This document shows, one piece after another, positions 49,259 to 61,302 of a stretch of 64,000 bases of DNA. A program made the position numbers and the translations under genes. The notes below the pieces were generated by a model that was not told the DNA's origin, ran no database searches, and worked only from the letters and a program-made list of their open reading frames with translations. Numbering within the stretch: position 1 is the stretch's first letter; each line of letters starts with the position of its first letter. This DNA comes from Hypericum androsaemum (Eukaryota > Streptophyta > Magnoliopsida > Malpighiales > Hypericaceae). The stretch lies in the NCBI GenBank assembly GCA_963995505.1, contig OZ023184.1, positions 18,536,228 through 18,600,227 on the forward strand. Direction: 5' to 3'.

Positions 49259-49484
49259 CTCCCAAAGAAAACAACAGCCAATAAGTCTCTGGATTGATGT
49301 CGTGGTGAAAACGAAATATCTCCGGATACATACGACGCAGTGGCGCCAGGCACGTGTTGAGGTTGGTAAAAGGAAGTCTCTCATTTCTCTGAAAAAAAAA
49401 ATTTCCCGGTGATTAGATTAAATAATTTAGACGTCGTTTTAAAAAAAAATTTGGGACTTCCACTTCTTCCTTGTCAAGAAAGAG

Positions 49485-49553
49485 ATGCTTTCTCCAATCC
49501 TCCTTGGAATCCCTCGACGCTTCGTCTCCGCAACATATACTTTCGAGGGATAA
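49485..49553 (+). pseudogene. Truncated first exon, unit 2 copy
   Basis: A 22-codon frame starts MLSPILLGIPRRFVSAT and is the counterpart of 43580-43699. It follows the conserved G-box at 49351-49356 by 130 bp. Nothing resembling a following exon is found. Confidence 0.4.
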
Positions 49554-50924
49554 CATTTAATTAAGTAACATGATTCGTGCCATATTTAGCAATGATTTTT
49601 AAAACAAACCCAAAAGTTACCCGATTTCCATTTTCTCATCTGACGTGAGAACCAATCAATCAGACCACAAATATTAAAACAGTCTTTTTTAGTAGCCCGT
49701 TTCTATTTGTGTACTATTTATCATTTGTTTGATGGTGTTACGCCATATGTCATCAATCAATATTTATAATGTCCATTGACAGTATGAAATTATGATCGTG
49801 CCTATGGTGACGGTGTTTTTAAATAGTCTATGATGAAACCCATCACCAGCTCCCCTCCGGACCGAAAACTCCTAATTTTAATTGAATATATTCAACTTCA
49901 ACTTAGTAGGTTTCAGCAATAATATTTGGTTTTTAGTTAACTTTTAATTATGACCTAACCTAAAAAATTTACTCCGGATTTTATTTTTAAAACCATCCGT
50001 GGTCAAAGCTGTGAAGAAATATTATTTTTTTCAGGCGGGTGACGTGGCAGCGTCATCGATCATCCGAGCACGGGTGACAATAATAAATTCGAATATTTTT
50101 GTATAAACGAAGCCGACATGTCATCTGAGGCCTGAGCAGACGAGGTCTCCTCGCTCGAAGGATTAGATCGAAGTGTTTTTTTAACCCATTTTGGATTAAC
50201 ATTGTTTGGTGTCTGAACTTCAAATAGGTTCGTTAAAAAAATTATTAGTCTCGATTGAATTATGAATTTAATATACCGTATTCGGCAGAAAGGTAAATTT
50301 TTTTGGTTATTATCATACAACTAATTTATTCTCAAACCTTATGTAGATGAATTATTTTCATTTTCCATCTCATGAAAAATCATATTCGCTCTGCTTGGTC
50401 ATATCCCCCTCTGGGGATATTTTACTGGCAAATGTTGTCTCGGATGTTATGAAATAATAAGTAGTGTGCGGCATGCGGATCTCTCTTATTTTTACTTAAT
50501 AGAATTTTATTTTATATAAGAATCTTCATATTAAAAGCTTAATTTAAGAAATAGTTTGAATATAGTTCATTATATAGTATCCCATTATACTCCCCAATAT
50601 CCCATTATGGATAGTGGAAATTCACAATATCTTTTTTTTGAGAAAAAAATTAACAATATCTAGACCTTCGCACAAAAAATTATTAAAGTTTGTGACACTT
50701 CTTCTTCAACGACAGTATCGATACACCTAAAAGTTGACAACTTTTGAGGTTGGTCAAAACAATTGTCTCCCAATTGTAGCTAGCATTTTGGCCAAGGGGA
50801 ATGGAATTGTCCTATTTTGGATTCCACCATGGGCACCACCAAATTAGTATAACTTGGGACATCCACACATTTAATATATTATAATTATTTGTCACGACCC
50901 CAAACATAATGTAAATCAATAATT

Positions 50925-52466
50925 CTTTTTTTGAGGAAACAACTACAAACCTTATTATAAATCCTTAAGTAGGAAAGTAGTGAACAAAAGAGCATCTAGC
51001 TCCACAGGTCGGAGACTAGACCAGTCCGAAGATAAAGAACCAAGTCTACAGTGCTTACAAACCCAATCGACAACAAAATTTTGCAATCTATTGATTAGTC
51101 TAATTGAGCAAAACGGAAGCAAGCTTAAATCTTCACGAAGATCCAATACCAACGTATCCATCTGCCACGGCACATTGGGACTTGGATCAGACAAGAAGAT
51201 GAAAGCTAATCTGCAGTCTGATTCGATAGTGGTCACCACCTGTGAATAGCTTCGTTTGATAAGCTCAATAGTGGCTTGGAGAGCTAAGAGTTCTGCTTCC
51301 AAAGGAGAGGAGGCAAAGGTTAGCGAGGCTTGACCATCAACGAGGAGGCCATTAGAGTTTCTAACAACTGCAGCGATTCCTGATGGGGTCGAAGCTCCAA
51401 TCCAAGACGCGTCACAGTTGAACTTCAGGGCTCCAAGTTCAGGAGCAATCCAAGAAGTTGAAGTAGCAGCATTCACACGCGGATCCTCGAGTGGGGTTCC
51501 TGGAATCTGCAAAGTTTCATTGCTGAAATAAGTGGCATGTGCAACAATGTTAATAGGATCGGGTTTAAGATCATCAAAAATAAACTTATTCCTAGTTAGC
51601 CAAATAGACCAAAGCATATGAAAAACAAAAGACAACATCTGAATATGGGATGAAACTATCTGAAAGTCAAAAAGACACATCAGCCATCCACCAAGATTAC
51701 AATGCACATTCGAATCAAACTTGCAAGTCAGAGGGCTGCTATACCAAGCAGCCCTAGCATACGCACATTCAAAAAACATGTGAGAGATAGATTCATCCGC
51801 AACCAAACAGATTTTGCAAAGAGGAGAAGTGTTTAGATATCTCCTGAATAAGTTTGTAGCTGTAGGTAAACCATTCTGAACAGCTCTCCAAACAAAGTGC
51901 CTGATCTTAGGTTGAACTTGTACTTTCCAAATCCTTGGCCAAATACCTGGAGCAACAGAAAGCAGGTTAGACATAGCAGGATGTCCAACTAAGGATGAAG
52001 TTACCTGTGCCTTGAAGGTGTGGTACCCTTTTTTCACAGAATAAACCCCATCCTTAGCTGGAGACCAAACAGATTTATCAGCAGTCTCTACCGTGCAAAT
52101 CCTAACATTAACAATGGCATCATGTTCTTCTTGAGAAAAAAGACTTTGCAAAAGATCAGTTTTCCAGCAGCCTGTGGACAAACAAACCAAGTCAGCAACA
52201 GAGGTGAGTTCCCTAGGAACAGATACTCTAGGAGTCAGTTTAAAACCAGGTAAATCGGGAATCCAAGGATCTGACCAAATATTAGTGGAAACTCCATTCC
52301 CAATTCTAATCACGATCCCAACTCTAAGAACTTTTTGTCCAACAAGCAAGCTATTCCAGACCCAAGAGGGTCTAGACCCTTTACTTGCAGACAACAGATC
52401 ACCAGCAGGAAAATAAAGCCCTTTTAAAATCTTGAAGCACATAGAGTTCTGATTTACCTTTTAAAA
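50925..52466 (-). mobile_element. 5'-truncated LINE fragment
   Basis: The insertion breaks the alignment with unit 1 between about 45780 and 45800. On the minus strand its 3' end is TTTCCTCAAAAAAAG. The flanks carry an imperfect AATTC-type repeat. It contains the 495-codon frame described next. Confidence 0.75.
50955..52442 (-). pseudogene. LINE ORF2 3' part: zf-RVT and RNase H domains
   Basis: A single open frame of 495 residues starts after the lost endonuclease and reverse transcriptase. SWVWNSLLVGQKVL and GNGVSTNIWSDPW are the typical post-reverse-transcriptase region. KIRHFVWRAVQNGLPTATNL followed by a C.IC cysteine motif and ISHMFFEC is the zf-RVT zinc-binding domain (about 170-225). 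LKFNCDASW to TTIESDCRLAFIFL is the RNase H domain (RVT_3), with both aspartates visible. It is truncated and cannot move itself, but the frame is unbroken, so insertion is fairly recent. Confidence 0.9.
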
Positions 52467-53673
52467 TTCTAGCGTCCACATTTCTCTTCACCGGTACTTT
52501 CCTCCCCTGGTACTTCTTTGCTTTTCCCTAGGTTGCTATCCCACTAATCTATATTTAATTACACGTGTCATCCCTAAGATCAATGATCTAACTAATGGTT
52601 ATATGAGTTCTATTAAAATTTTGGTCTTAATGTATATACTAGTTCTATTAGAAATTGACAACTAGACTAGATTTTGCGTTATAAATACCAGCTGACATAA
52701 TTTTAATTGTGTATCTCGAAAATAGTAGAAAAATCAAGCTTGATAGTGTGCTAGACATAATCAGATTAACGATTGGGATAACAACTTTTCTATCATTTAT
52801 TTTATTTTTTCTCCATAACTGCAGATTAATTTCCAACATTTTCGACTTTGCTATATTTTTAAAAGTTCAAGACGAAATAATCCTCTTACTGCTTACAAGT
52901 GTTGGTTGGTATCGGCTCTGATAAGAAAGGATGGGACACATATGAGGAAGCATATATAAAGTTGACGCATCTAATTATGATTCAAAAAAGCTACCGACTA
53001 CATGTTATATATTTTTATCACTTTATAGAAACGTTCAATTATATGTTACGTATGAACGGACAACTCTCTTATCAAAGGAACTGTCGTCTCCTCCATTTGG
53101 AATTTTCACCTTTCTTTTCCTAATTGATTCTAATTTTCGTTTTAATTTTGAGAAAAAATAATTAACTAAAAAATTTAGTTTGCATGATGTCAGTTCGTGC
53201 CACATTCATGCAAATTGTCTATTTGTCAAGTCGAAAGAGCATATTTATATTTTTCTCCTTTTAAATTTACAAAAATGTGGCACGAACTGACATCATTGAT
53301 TTACAAAAATTAATAAATTATATTATAAGTGACTAAAATACCTTGGATAGAAAAGTTTTTTTTTATAAGTCATGGACAAGTTCAACTGTCAAAAAGAAAA
53401 AAAATGTCCTCCATGAAAATAAAAAGAGCTAGATTGGCCTTTTTTTACAATTTTCTATTTATTTTGAATTTTTTCTATAGGAGGTTCTTGTATTTTCCCG
53501 TTGCAACTTAGCTTGGTTATATAGGTGCAAACGGTAGGGTGTAATTTTGAGATTTTTATTAGGTTTCAAATTTTGGTTGAGATATATATGTGTGTGTCAA
53601 CAAAAATAGGTACAAAGACAGAAATTGAAGACAACTTATTCACTTAAAAAAAACTTGCTAAATTAGAAGGTAT

Positions 53674-54464
53674 TGTTGTTCGTCGGAGGGTTGGTGTACT
53701 TGATTAGGATCTACGGCAGTCGAGGCAAGTGTTGGACACTTTCTCCGTAAGACGAGATTGCCCCGTATATTTCAGTGCGGTACGGGCTTCGGCAATCGTC
53801 CCCAAGATACAACGGCTGTTTAGGGCGTTTCCAAGAACGTTGCACACGTATCTCGAAACTTTCGGGCGAACCCTTATATTCCCAGAACTTTCGGACTTTT
53901 TTTTTCTAAGTGAAGAACGGGGGAAGAGGAGAAGACAACAATGCTAGGAGATGCACTTGCTGCTGGGATGAGGGATTATGCAAGGGGGCAGGCCTATTTA
54001 TAGGCTGGAGGAGGCAGGGAGGCAGCCACCCCGAAGGGACGCGTCCGCTCGGCCAGTAGGCTGGCTGGCTGCGCTCGTGGCCCTTCGGTGGCTTCTGGAT
54101 CCTTCCAGACGTGCCCAGGCTGTGCTGGCACCCTTTCGCGAGGGATCTCGCACCCCTTCAGCCTTCTGGAAGTCTCCTGGACATTCCTGCCCGTCGTGCC
54201 TCTTCGGTGGCCAACCTGAAGGTACTCGCAGTTCTTCGTCACTCCGGTAGCTGCTCGTGCTCGTGCTCGTGCTCGGACGGTGCAAATCGCAGCTAGCGGT
54301 GGGTTAGCCTTTGGGTAGTCAACCAAGTTTGAGAGGTGAGGAGGGGAATTCCTTATAAACTAGGAAATCCTCATTGCTCTAATCAATGTGATATTGCACT
54401 TTTTCATTTCCCTTTTGGGCCTCCACTTTGGGCCAAATGCATTAAATATGCATTCAACCCAACA
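53674..54464 (-). repeat. 3' LTR of copia element 3
   Basis: It is 791 bp long. It keeps a block of about 70 bp (near 54095-54165) missing from the other LTR, and lacks about 95 bp of GCGCACGTG-rich sequence that the other has. It contains a CGTGCT tandem run near 54255-54276. Confidence 0.95.
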
Positions 54465-55067
54465 ATCCCCCACATGAATGATTATTAATGCATGCAGACT
54501 CTAATCAAAAATTCTGACGCGTTATTATTGCATCGAGACAGGTAGCTTGCGGCTTTGAACCTTCTCTAGTAATATGTTATCGGATTTACTCGCTGCTCGG
54601 TGAACGTGATGTCTTGAACCGTCAGCTTTTGGCGTAAACCAAGACAATAACATTTACACAATAATAACCCTGGTATATTTGGGTTCTCACGTTGTGTCCG
54701 TTTTGGCCATGGACCGTATCTTGGATTCATAAGTATTTTTCCCATTTGAAGCGGCCTCACTTCACACTTACATAGGTGATCTCCTATCAGGAGTATCCTG
54801 CCATACTCCACCTTAATCAAGGTATAGGAATTATTAAAAGCGTAATGCTTAACTTTACCACACCGCTGCAGGCTAACACCTGGGCAGCTTCTGAGAATGA
54901 GATAGGTTCCAGGTGATTAACTGAACCCTCCATAACTTAGTTGTCTCATTGAACCAAGTTTATGGGATCTCCACTCATCATGGTTGAGTTACCGCTATGG
55001 ACGTTCTTTAGTGTGTGGATTTTAATCCCATTCCCCTTACTGCGTTGTACATTTGATCTCTATTGAT

Positions 55068-58000
55068 TCATTTTGTAAAAGAATCAGCTAAGTTGTCCTT
55101 GGACTTTACATAATTAATGGTGATCACCCCACTAGAGATCAACTGTCTAACGGTATTGTGTCTCCGACGGATATGTCGAGACTTTCCGTTGTACAATGTA
55201 CTTTGTGCTCTCCCGATTGCAGACATGCTATCACAATGTATCAATACGAGAGGCACCGGTTTGCTCCAGCACGGAATGTCCTCTAGGAAGTTTCTGAGTC
55301 ATTCAGCTTCTTTCCCAGCTTTGTCTAGTGCTATAAACTCCGACTCCAAGGTGGATCGAGCTATGCACGTTTGTTTAGAGGACTTCCAAGACACAGCTCC
55401 TCCTCCTATGGTGAATATGTATCCACTCGTAGATTTGGAGTCTTTAGTGTCCGATATCCAGTTTGCGTCACTGTATCCTTCTAATACAGCTGGATATTTA
55501 GCATAATGTATGCCATGGTTTATGGTATGTTTTAAATACCGTAAAACCCTTTCCAAAGCTAGCCAGTGATCCTTCCCTGGATTACTTGTGAATCTACTAA
55601 GTTTACTAACTGAGTACGCAATATCGGGACGTGTGCAGTTTGTTAAATACATCAAGCTTCTGATAATTTGCACATACTTCAGTTGAGATACTGGGTCCCC
55701 TCGATTCTTGGCTAAGTGTAGATTCAAATCTACTGGAGTCTTAACCGGAGGTTTGTCAAAAGCTTCAAATTTCTTTAGCACGCTTTCCACGTAGTGGGAT
55801 TGCGTCAAGATAATTTTGTTAGCTTTCCTAGAGATTTTTATTCCTAGTATGACGTCTGCCAGACCCATATCTTTCATGTCAAAGTGGTTCTTTAACATGT
55901 TCTTAGTTTTCACAATAACCTCTTTATTGCTTCCCATAATTAGTAGGTCATCTACGTAGAGACATACAATTACGTAAGCTTCAGGTGTGCCCTTAATGTA
56001 AACACATTTATCGCACTCGTTGATCTTAAATCTATTCGACAGCATTATTTTGTCAAATTTCTCGTGCCACTATTTCGGCGCTTATTTTAGCCCGTATAGT
56101 GACTTGACTAGTCGACACACTTTATGCTCTCGACCGGGAGCTGCAAACCCTTCAGGTTGCTCCATGTATATCTCCTCTTCCAGTTCTCCATTTAGGAAAG
56201 CTATTTTTACGTCCATTTGGTGGATCTCGAGGTTATAGAGTGCTGCAACAACTATGAGTACTCTAATTGATGTGATTCTTGTGACCGGTGAATACGTGTC
56301 AAAAAAATCATATCCCTCCTTCTGTTTGAACCCCTTAGCTACCAATCGAGCTTTGTATTTGTCGATTGATCCATCAGCTTTGTATTTCCTTTTTAGGAAC
56401 CACCTGCATCCCAAAGGTTTGCAGCCCGGTGGGAGATCCACGATTTTCCACGTGTGGTTTTGCATAATGGATTCTATCTCACTATTGATAGCTTTCTTCC
56501 AGAGAGGAGCATCTGGACTGGACAATGCCTCTTGGATTGTCTTGGGTTCATCTTCTAACGCGTAGGTCAGATAATCCAGACCAAAGAATTTAGTTACCTT
56601 CGTTCGTTTACTACGTCTAGGTTCATCATCTTCCTGATTTGACCCTTGTGTAGTCTCGTGAGCCCTTTTCTTTGGACTTCCTTCCTTTTTTTCCTTATTA
56701 GGAAAGTTATTCTCAAAGAACGTTGTGTTTCTTGATTCTATGACCATTTCTGTGTTTATCTCAGGGTTTTCAGATTTATGCACCAAAAATTGATAAGCAC
56801 TACTATTTTGTGCATATCCGATAAAGATACAATCATTGGTCTTGGGTCCTATTCTCACCTACTTAGGTTTAGGTACTTCGACCTTTGCTAGGCACCCCCA
56901 CGCTTTAAGGTAACCGTAGGAAGGCTTCCTTCCTTTCCATAGTTCATATGGGGTTTTATCCCTTTTCTTGTGTGGTAATTTGTTTAAAATATGGTTAGCT
57001 GAGAGCACAGCTTCCCCCCACATGTTCTGGGGTAAGCCCGAGCTAATCAACATAGCGTTCATTATCTCCTTAAGAGTTTGATTTTTGCGTTCAGCTACGC
57101 CATTTGATTGAGGTGAGTATGGAGCAGTCGTCTGATGAATAATGCCATGTTCTTGACAGAGTTCACCAAACGAAGCTACATATTCTCCCCCTCGATCACT
57201 TCGAATCATTTTGATTTTCACGCTGAGTTGATTTTCAACCTCATTCTTATATCTCTTAAAGGCATCAAGAGCTTCGTCTTTGCCCTTTAGGAGATATACG
57301 TAACAGTATCTCGTGCAATCATCGATAAACGTGATGAAGTATTTCTTCCCGCCTTTAGTTTGCACGTGTTTCATATCGCAAGTGCCTGTATGAATTAATT
57401 CTAAAGGCGTAGTACTTCTTTCCACCGAATAGAAAGGTGCTTTGGTCATTTTAGCCTCCACACATACTTCACATTTATCGGATGGGTTGAACTCTAGATT
57501 CGGTAATAAATTTAAACTTACTAACTTTCTTAGCGAGTTTACATTTACGTGTCCTAATATACCATGCCATAAATTAGAACACTCGGCCAAGTAAGAAGAA
57601 GCGTTAACTTTATTTTTACCGTTAAAGGTGCGATGAACAGTTATTACATTCATCTTAAACAGCTCCCTCTCTAGATAACCCTTTCCTATGAATTGACCCG
57701 CTTTGGTCAGTACAAACTTATCAGCCTCAAATACAAGCTTAAGACCGGCTTTGCTTAACAGTGAGCCGGAAACTCAGTTCTTGCGGATGTCCGGGACATG
57801 CAGCACATCCTTGAGGGTCAGCTCCTTTCCTGAGGTCAGCTTCAGGACCACCTTACCCAGACCGACGATCTTAGACGTTGCGGAGTTTCCCATGAACAGC
57901 TTTCGGCTGGTGATCGGGATATAGTTCGAGAATATCTCCTTGTCCGAGCAGACGTGGCGGGTAGCTCCTGTGTCTACGAACTACTCTCTAGGATTGTCCA

Positions 58001-58886
58001 CCAGGTTAGCTTCAAACACCACGGCTGACAGATCCATCTGGGACAAGTCTTCAGCCAGGTTAGCCCTTCTTTGGTTGTCCTTCTTCGGCTGGCGACAGTC
58101 CTTAGCCATGTGTCCGGGTTTACCGCAGTTGTAGCAGTCGCCCTTGATCTTCTTTTTCTTCTTGGGCTCTTGCTTCTCCTGCTTATTCCTTGACTTCTTC
58201 CTCTTCTTGCCACCTTTTCCCTCGGCGAGGTGCACGGTGGTCTCAGGGTTGGCCTTGCCTTGCTTGACTTCGGACTTTCGGTTGTCTTCCTCGATCCTAA
58301 GTCTCACGATCAGGTCTTCTAGACCCATGTCCTTCCTCTTGTGCTTGAGGTAGCTCTTGAAGTCCTTCCAGAGCGGGGGGAGCTTCTCGATCATCACAGC
58401 TACTTGGAAGGACTCGTTGAGTTGCATCCCTTCAGCTTGAATCTCATGAAGGATCAGCTGCAACTCCTGCACTTGGTCGATGACCTTTTTGGAGTCTACC
58501 ATCTTGAAGTCGAGGAATCGTCCGACGATGAATTTCTTCGTCCCGGCATCCTCCGGTTTGTACTTCTTCTCGAGTGAACTCCACAGCTCCTTAGCAGTCT
58601 TAGCTTTCGCGTAGACATTGTAGAGCATGTCGTCTAGTCCATTCAGGACGTAGTTCCGGCATAGGAAGTCGCTATGACTCCATGCATCGAGGGCGTTGAT
58701 CTTCTGTTGATCTGCCTCATTTTCTGCCACCTTCGGAGCCTCTTCCTTCAAGAATCGGACCAGGTTGAGCGTCGTCAGGTAGAACAACATCTTCTGTTGC
58801 CATCTCTTGAACTCGGTACCGTTGAACTTGGCCGGCCTTTCAGCGTGGACAGTTCCTGGGACCGGTGCTGAGCTTGTCGATGCCAT
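55068..58886 (-). pseudogene. gag-pol remains of copia element 3, single frame with seven stops
   Basis: All segments lie in one reading frame. Gag (from the ATG at 58886) has a lysine-rich stretch and the zinc knuckle [14 protein letters not shown]. The protease has an intact DTGA. The integrase has HGILGHVN, CEVC, RSDRGGEY and NGVAERKN. Reverse transcriptase has FLNGELEEEIYMEQP and YVDDLLIMG. RNase H has SDANW and IHCDSMSAI. Stops fall at 57981, 57774, 56859, 56082, 56070, 55299 and 55068. No frameshift is needed to follow the frame across 3.8 kb. It resembles the tobacco TNT1-94 type. Confidence 0.92.
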
Positions 58887-58914
58887 CTTCAAGTGCACGA
58901 TCTCGTCTTACGAT

Positions 58915-59748
58915 TGTTGTTCGTCGGAGGGTTGGTGTACTTGATTAGGATCTACGGCAGTCGAGGCAAGTGTTGGACTCTTTCTCCGTAAGACGAGATT
59001 GCCCCGTATATTTCAGTGCGGTACGGGCTTTGGCAATCGTCCCCAAGATACAACGACTGTTTAGGGCGTTTCCAAGAACGTTGCACACGTATCTCGAAAC
59101 TTTCGGGCGAACCCTTATATTCCCAGAACTTTCGGACTTTTTTTTTCTAAGTGAAGAATGGGGGAAGAGGAGAAGACAACAATGCTTGGAGATGCACTTG
59201 CTGCTGGGATGAGGGATTATGCAAGGGGGCAGGCCTATTTATAGGCTGGAGGAGGCAGGGAGGCAGCCACCTCGAAGGGACGCGTCCGCTCGGCCAGCAG
59301 GTTGGCTGGCTGCGCTCGTGGCCCTTCGGTGGCTTCTGGAAGTCTCCTGCACATTCTGCCCGTCGTGCCTCTTCGGTGGCCAACCTGAAGGTGCTCGCAG
59401 CTCCTCGTCACTCCGGTAGCTGCGCAGCTCTCTCTGGACCCGGGCAAAATACTTAAGGCTCCTCTAACTCCTCGCGATGATGCGCACGTGCCAAGTGCGC
59501 CACAAAGCGCCCAATGCGCACGTGCGCGTGCGCGTGCTCGTGCTCGGACGGTTCCTCGCAGCTAGCGGTGGGTTAACCTTTGGGTAGTCAACCAAGTTTG
59601 AGAAGCGAGGAGGGGAATTCCTTATAAACAAAGAAATCCTCCTTGATCTAATCAATGTGGTATTGCACTTTTTCATTTCCCTTTTGAGCCTCCACTTTGG
59701 GCCTCATCACTTTGGGCCAAATGCATTAAATATGCATTCAACCCAACA
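58915..59748 (-). repeat. 5' LTR of copia element 3
   Basis: It is 834 bp long. It has an extra GC-rich tandem stretch, GCGCACGTGCGCGTGCG (near 59515-59535), and lacks about 70 bp present in the 3' LTR. The missing block is bounded by CTTCTGGA direct repeats, a likely slippage deletion. Confidence 0.95.
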
Positions 59749-59753
59749 GGTAT

Positions 59754-61302
59754 ATTTGTGTTAAACTTGCTTAATATAATAGTTATCTCACTCAATTTAT
59801 TTTCTCTTTAAGTTTTCTACAGCTTGTAAAACGTGTCAAAGGTAATTTCCATTTATTTACCAAACATATCAAGAAGAAAATTTGATAATTATGACTCTAT
59901 GAAGTTATACTCTAAGAAAGCATTATATTAATATACTTTCCTTTGTAACAAATTGAGCCTTATCATCACGTAACTTTATACAATAGTTTTAAAATGTTTC
60001 TTTTTTACAATATTATAAACAATGATTCATCTGAGATCGAACGCTATCAGAGTGATAAACATAATAACTCTCCCAATTGTATGTACTCAAATCACGATAT
60101 TTGATATTAAATTTTTCTTAAAGACATTTCAATCAATTGTCGCTTGAACCAGTCTAAACAAATTGTTGAATCCCTACATCTTAAGAGATTAAAAGTTAGT
60201 AACTCCAAGTTTTGGATTTGTCTGTGAGATCAGTCCTTTTCCTCTATTGGATGCAGTTGAATTCCCATCATTTCAGTATATCTATCAATTATTACTTCCA
60301 AAAGAGTATAATCCATAATTATCACTTGATAAGTACACATGTTAACAAACTTATAAAAAAAGTAACATGTTAACCACACTCTAACATTTTGTCACCAAGA
60401 ATCAACCTGCACTAACCCAAACCAAATCAGTCCAAACAAAATCATTTTCACTTTGCAACAAAAGAAGTAGATGCCCATAGCCAAGAGGGGGCCACCCTTA
60501 ACAACAAGCAATTAGATGGATTTAGGAGAGAATTGTTCTCGCTTAATAAAAAAAATTTGAGTTGAAGTATATTAAAATACATCAACATTAAATAATAATT
60601 TTTTTAATATCATTTTTCAAAGATTTTATCTGAGTTGAATATAGATTAGTCAATTTAATGAGTATTCATTATAGAATAAAAAAACACCCTCCTTAGCCTC
60701 AATTTTATCTATAAAAAAATCCAACTTTTTGTTGGGTGGCTACTTCCCACTTGTAACATACCCATAAATTCCTTTCAACTATATTTATCCTCCAAGGAAA
60801 AGAAAGAATTATTCCATAAAACTCCAAACTCAAACCCAAAACTTTAAACTACCTCTCTTCCTTCCTCACCTACTACAGGGATGAGGGAACAAGTGCTCAC
60901 CCAGATAATTCACTCTCTTTAAATCCTCCAGTTGTTTATTCTTCCCAAACCTTTCCCTTGGTTCTTAAATTCCCAACCTTTAAAAAATATAATATTTCTT
61001 AACCTTAATCTCTCTCTCTCTCCCCTTGTTCCTTGTGCTTTCTTTCTTTCTTTCTCCCTTCCTATTAATGGGTTGTTCACCTGCTTGTCCACATTCACCT
61101 CCTACCCTCTTCTTATAAAAAACCAATCTTTATGGCACCCTCTTTGTTAATTTAAGTGTCCCTTTCAAGAAAGCAAGCTGTTAGCTTTGTGCTTCCCAAG
61201 ATTGGCATTTACTTGGGAGGTGTTTTCACCAAATGGGTCATCCTTGAATCCCCTAAATTCACCTAAAGTATGGAGCTTTACCATCCCTAAGAGCTGCCCA
61301 CC
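59754..61302. other. Intergenic DNA and KUP8-like upstream region
   Basis: No gene or transposon is recognised up to about 60850. From 60860 the plus strand becomes C/T-rich with a CT microsatellite at 61010-61022. A TATAAAA at 61114-61120 lies 180 bp before the start codon and could be the core promoter. Confidence 0.4.

Larger units (their letters stand above)
47186..53521 (+). repeat. Tandem segmental duplication, unit 2
   Basis: This is the direct repeat of 42030-47185. Unit-private insertions are the 5S-bearing LTR at 48069-48328, the MITE at 48892-49258 and the LINE fragment at 50925-52466. These account for most of the extra 1.2 kb. Confidence 0.85.
53674..59748 (-). mobile_element. 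Ty1/copia retrotransposon 3, long LTRs, coding inactivated
   Basis: The element is 6075 bp with LTRs of 791 and 834 bp that begin TGTTGTTCGTCGG and end CAACCCAACA. A perfect 5-bp target duplication GGTAT flanks it (53669-53673, 59749-59753). The purine tract TGTGGGGGAT abuts the 3' LTR. The gag start (58886) lies only 28 bp inside the 5' LTR, and no TGG-type tRNA primer site is seen there. The LTRs differ by roughly 3 percent substitutions plus large indels. Confidence 0.95.

Noticed and set aside
53978..54326. Several 60-110 codon frames on both strands, repeated near 59150-59456
   Set aside because: They lie inside the LTRs of copia element 3 and arise from GC-rich tandem repeats.
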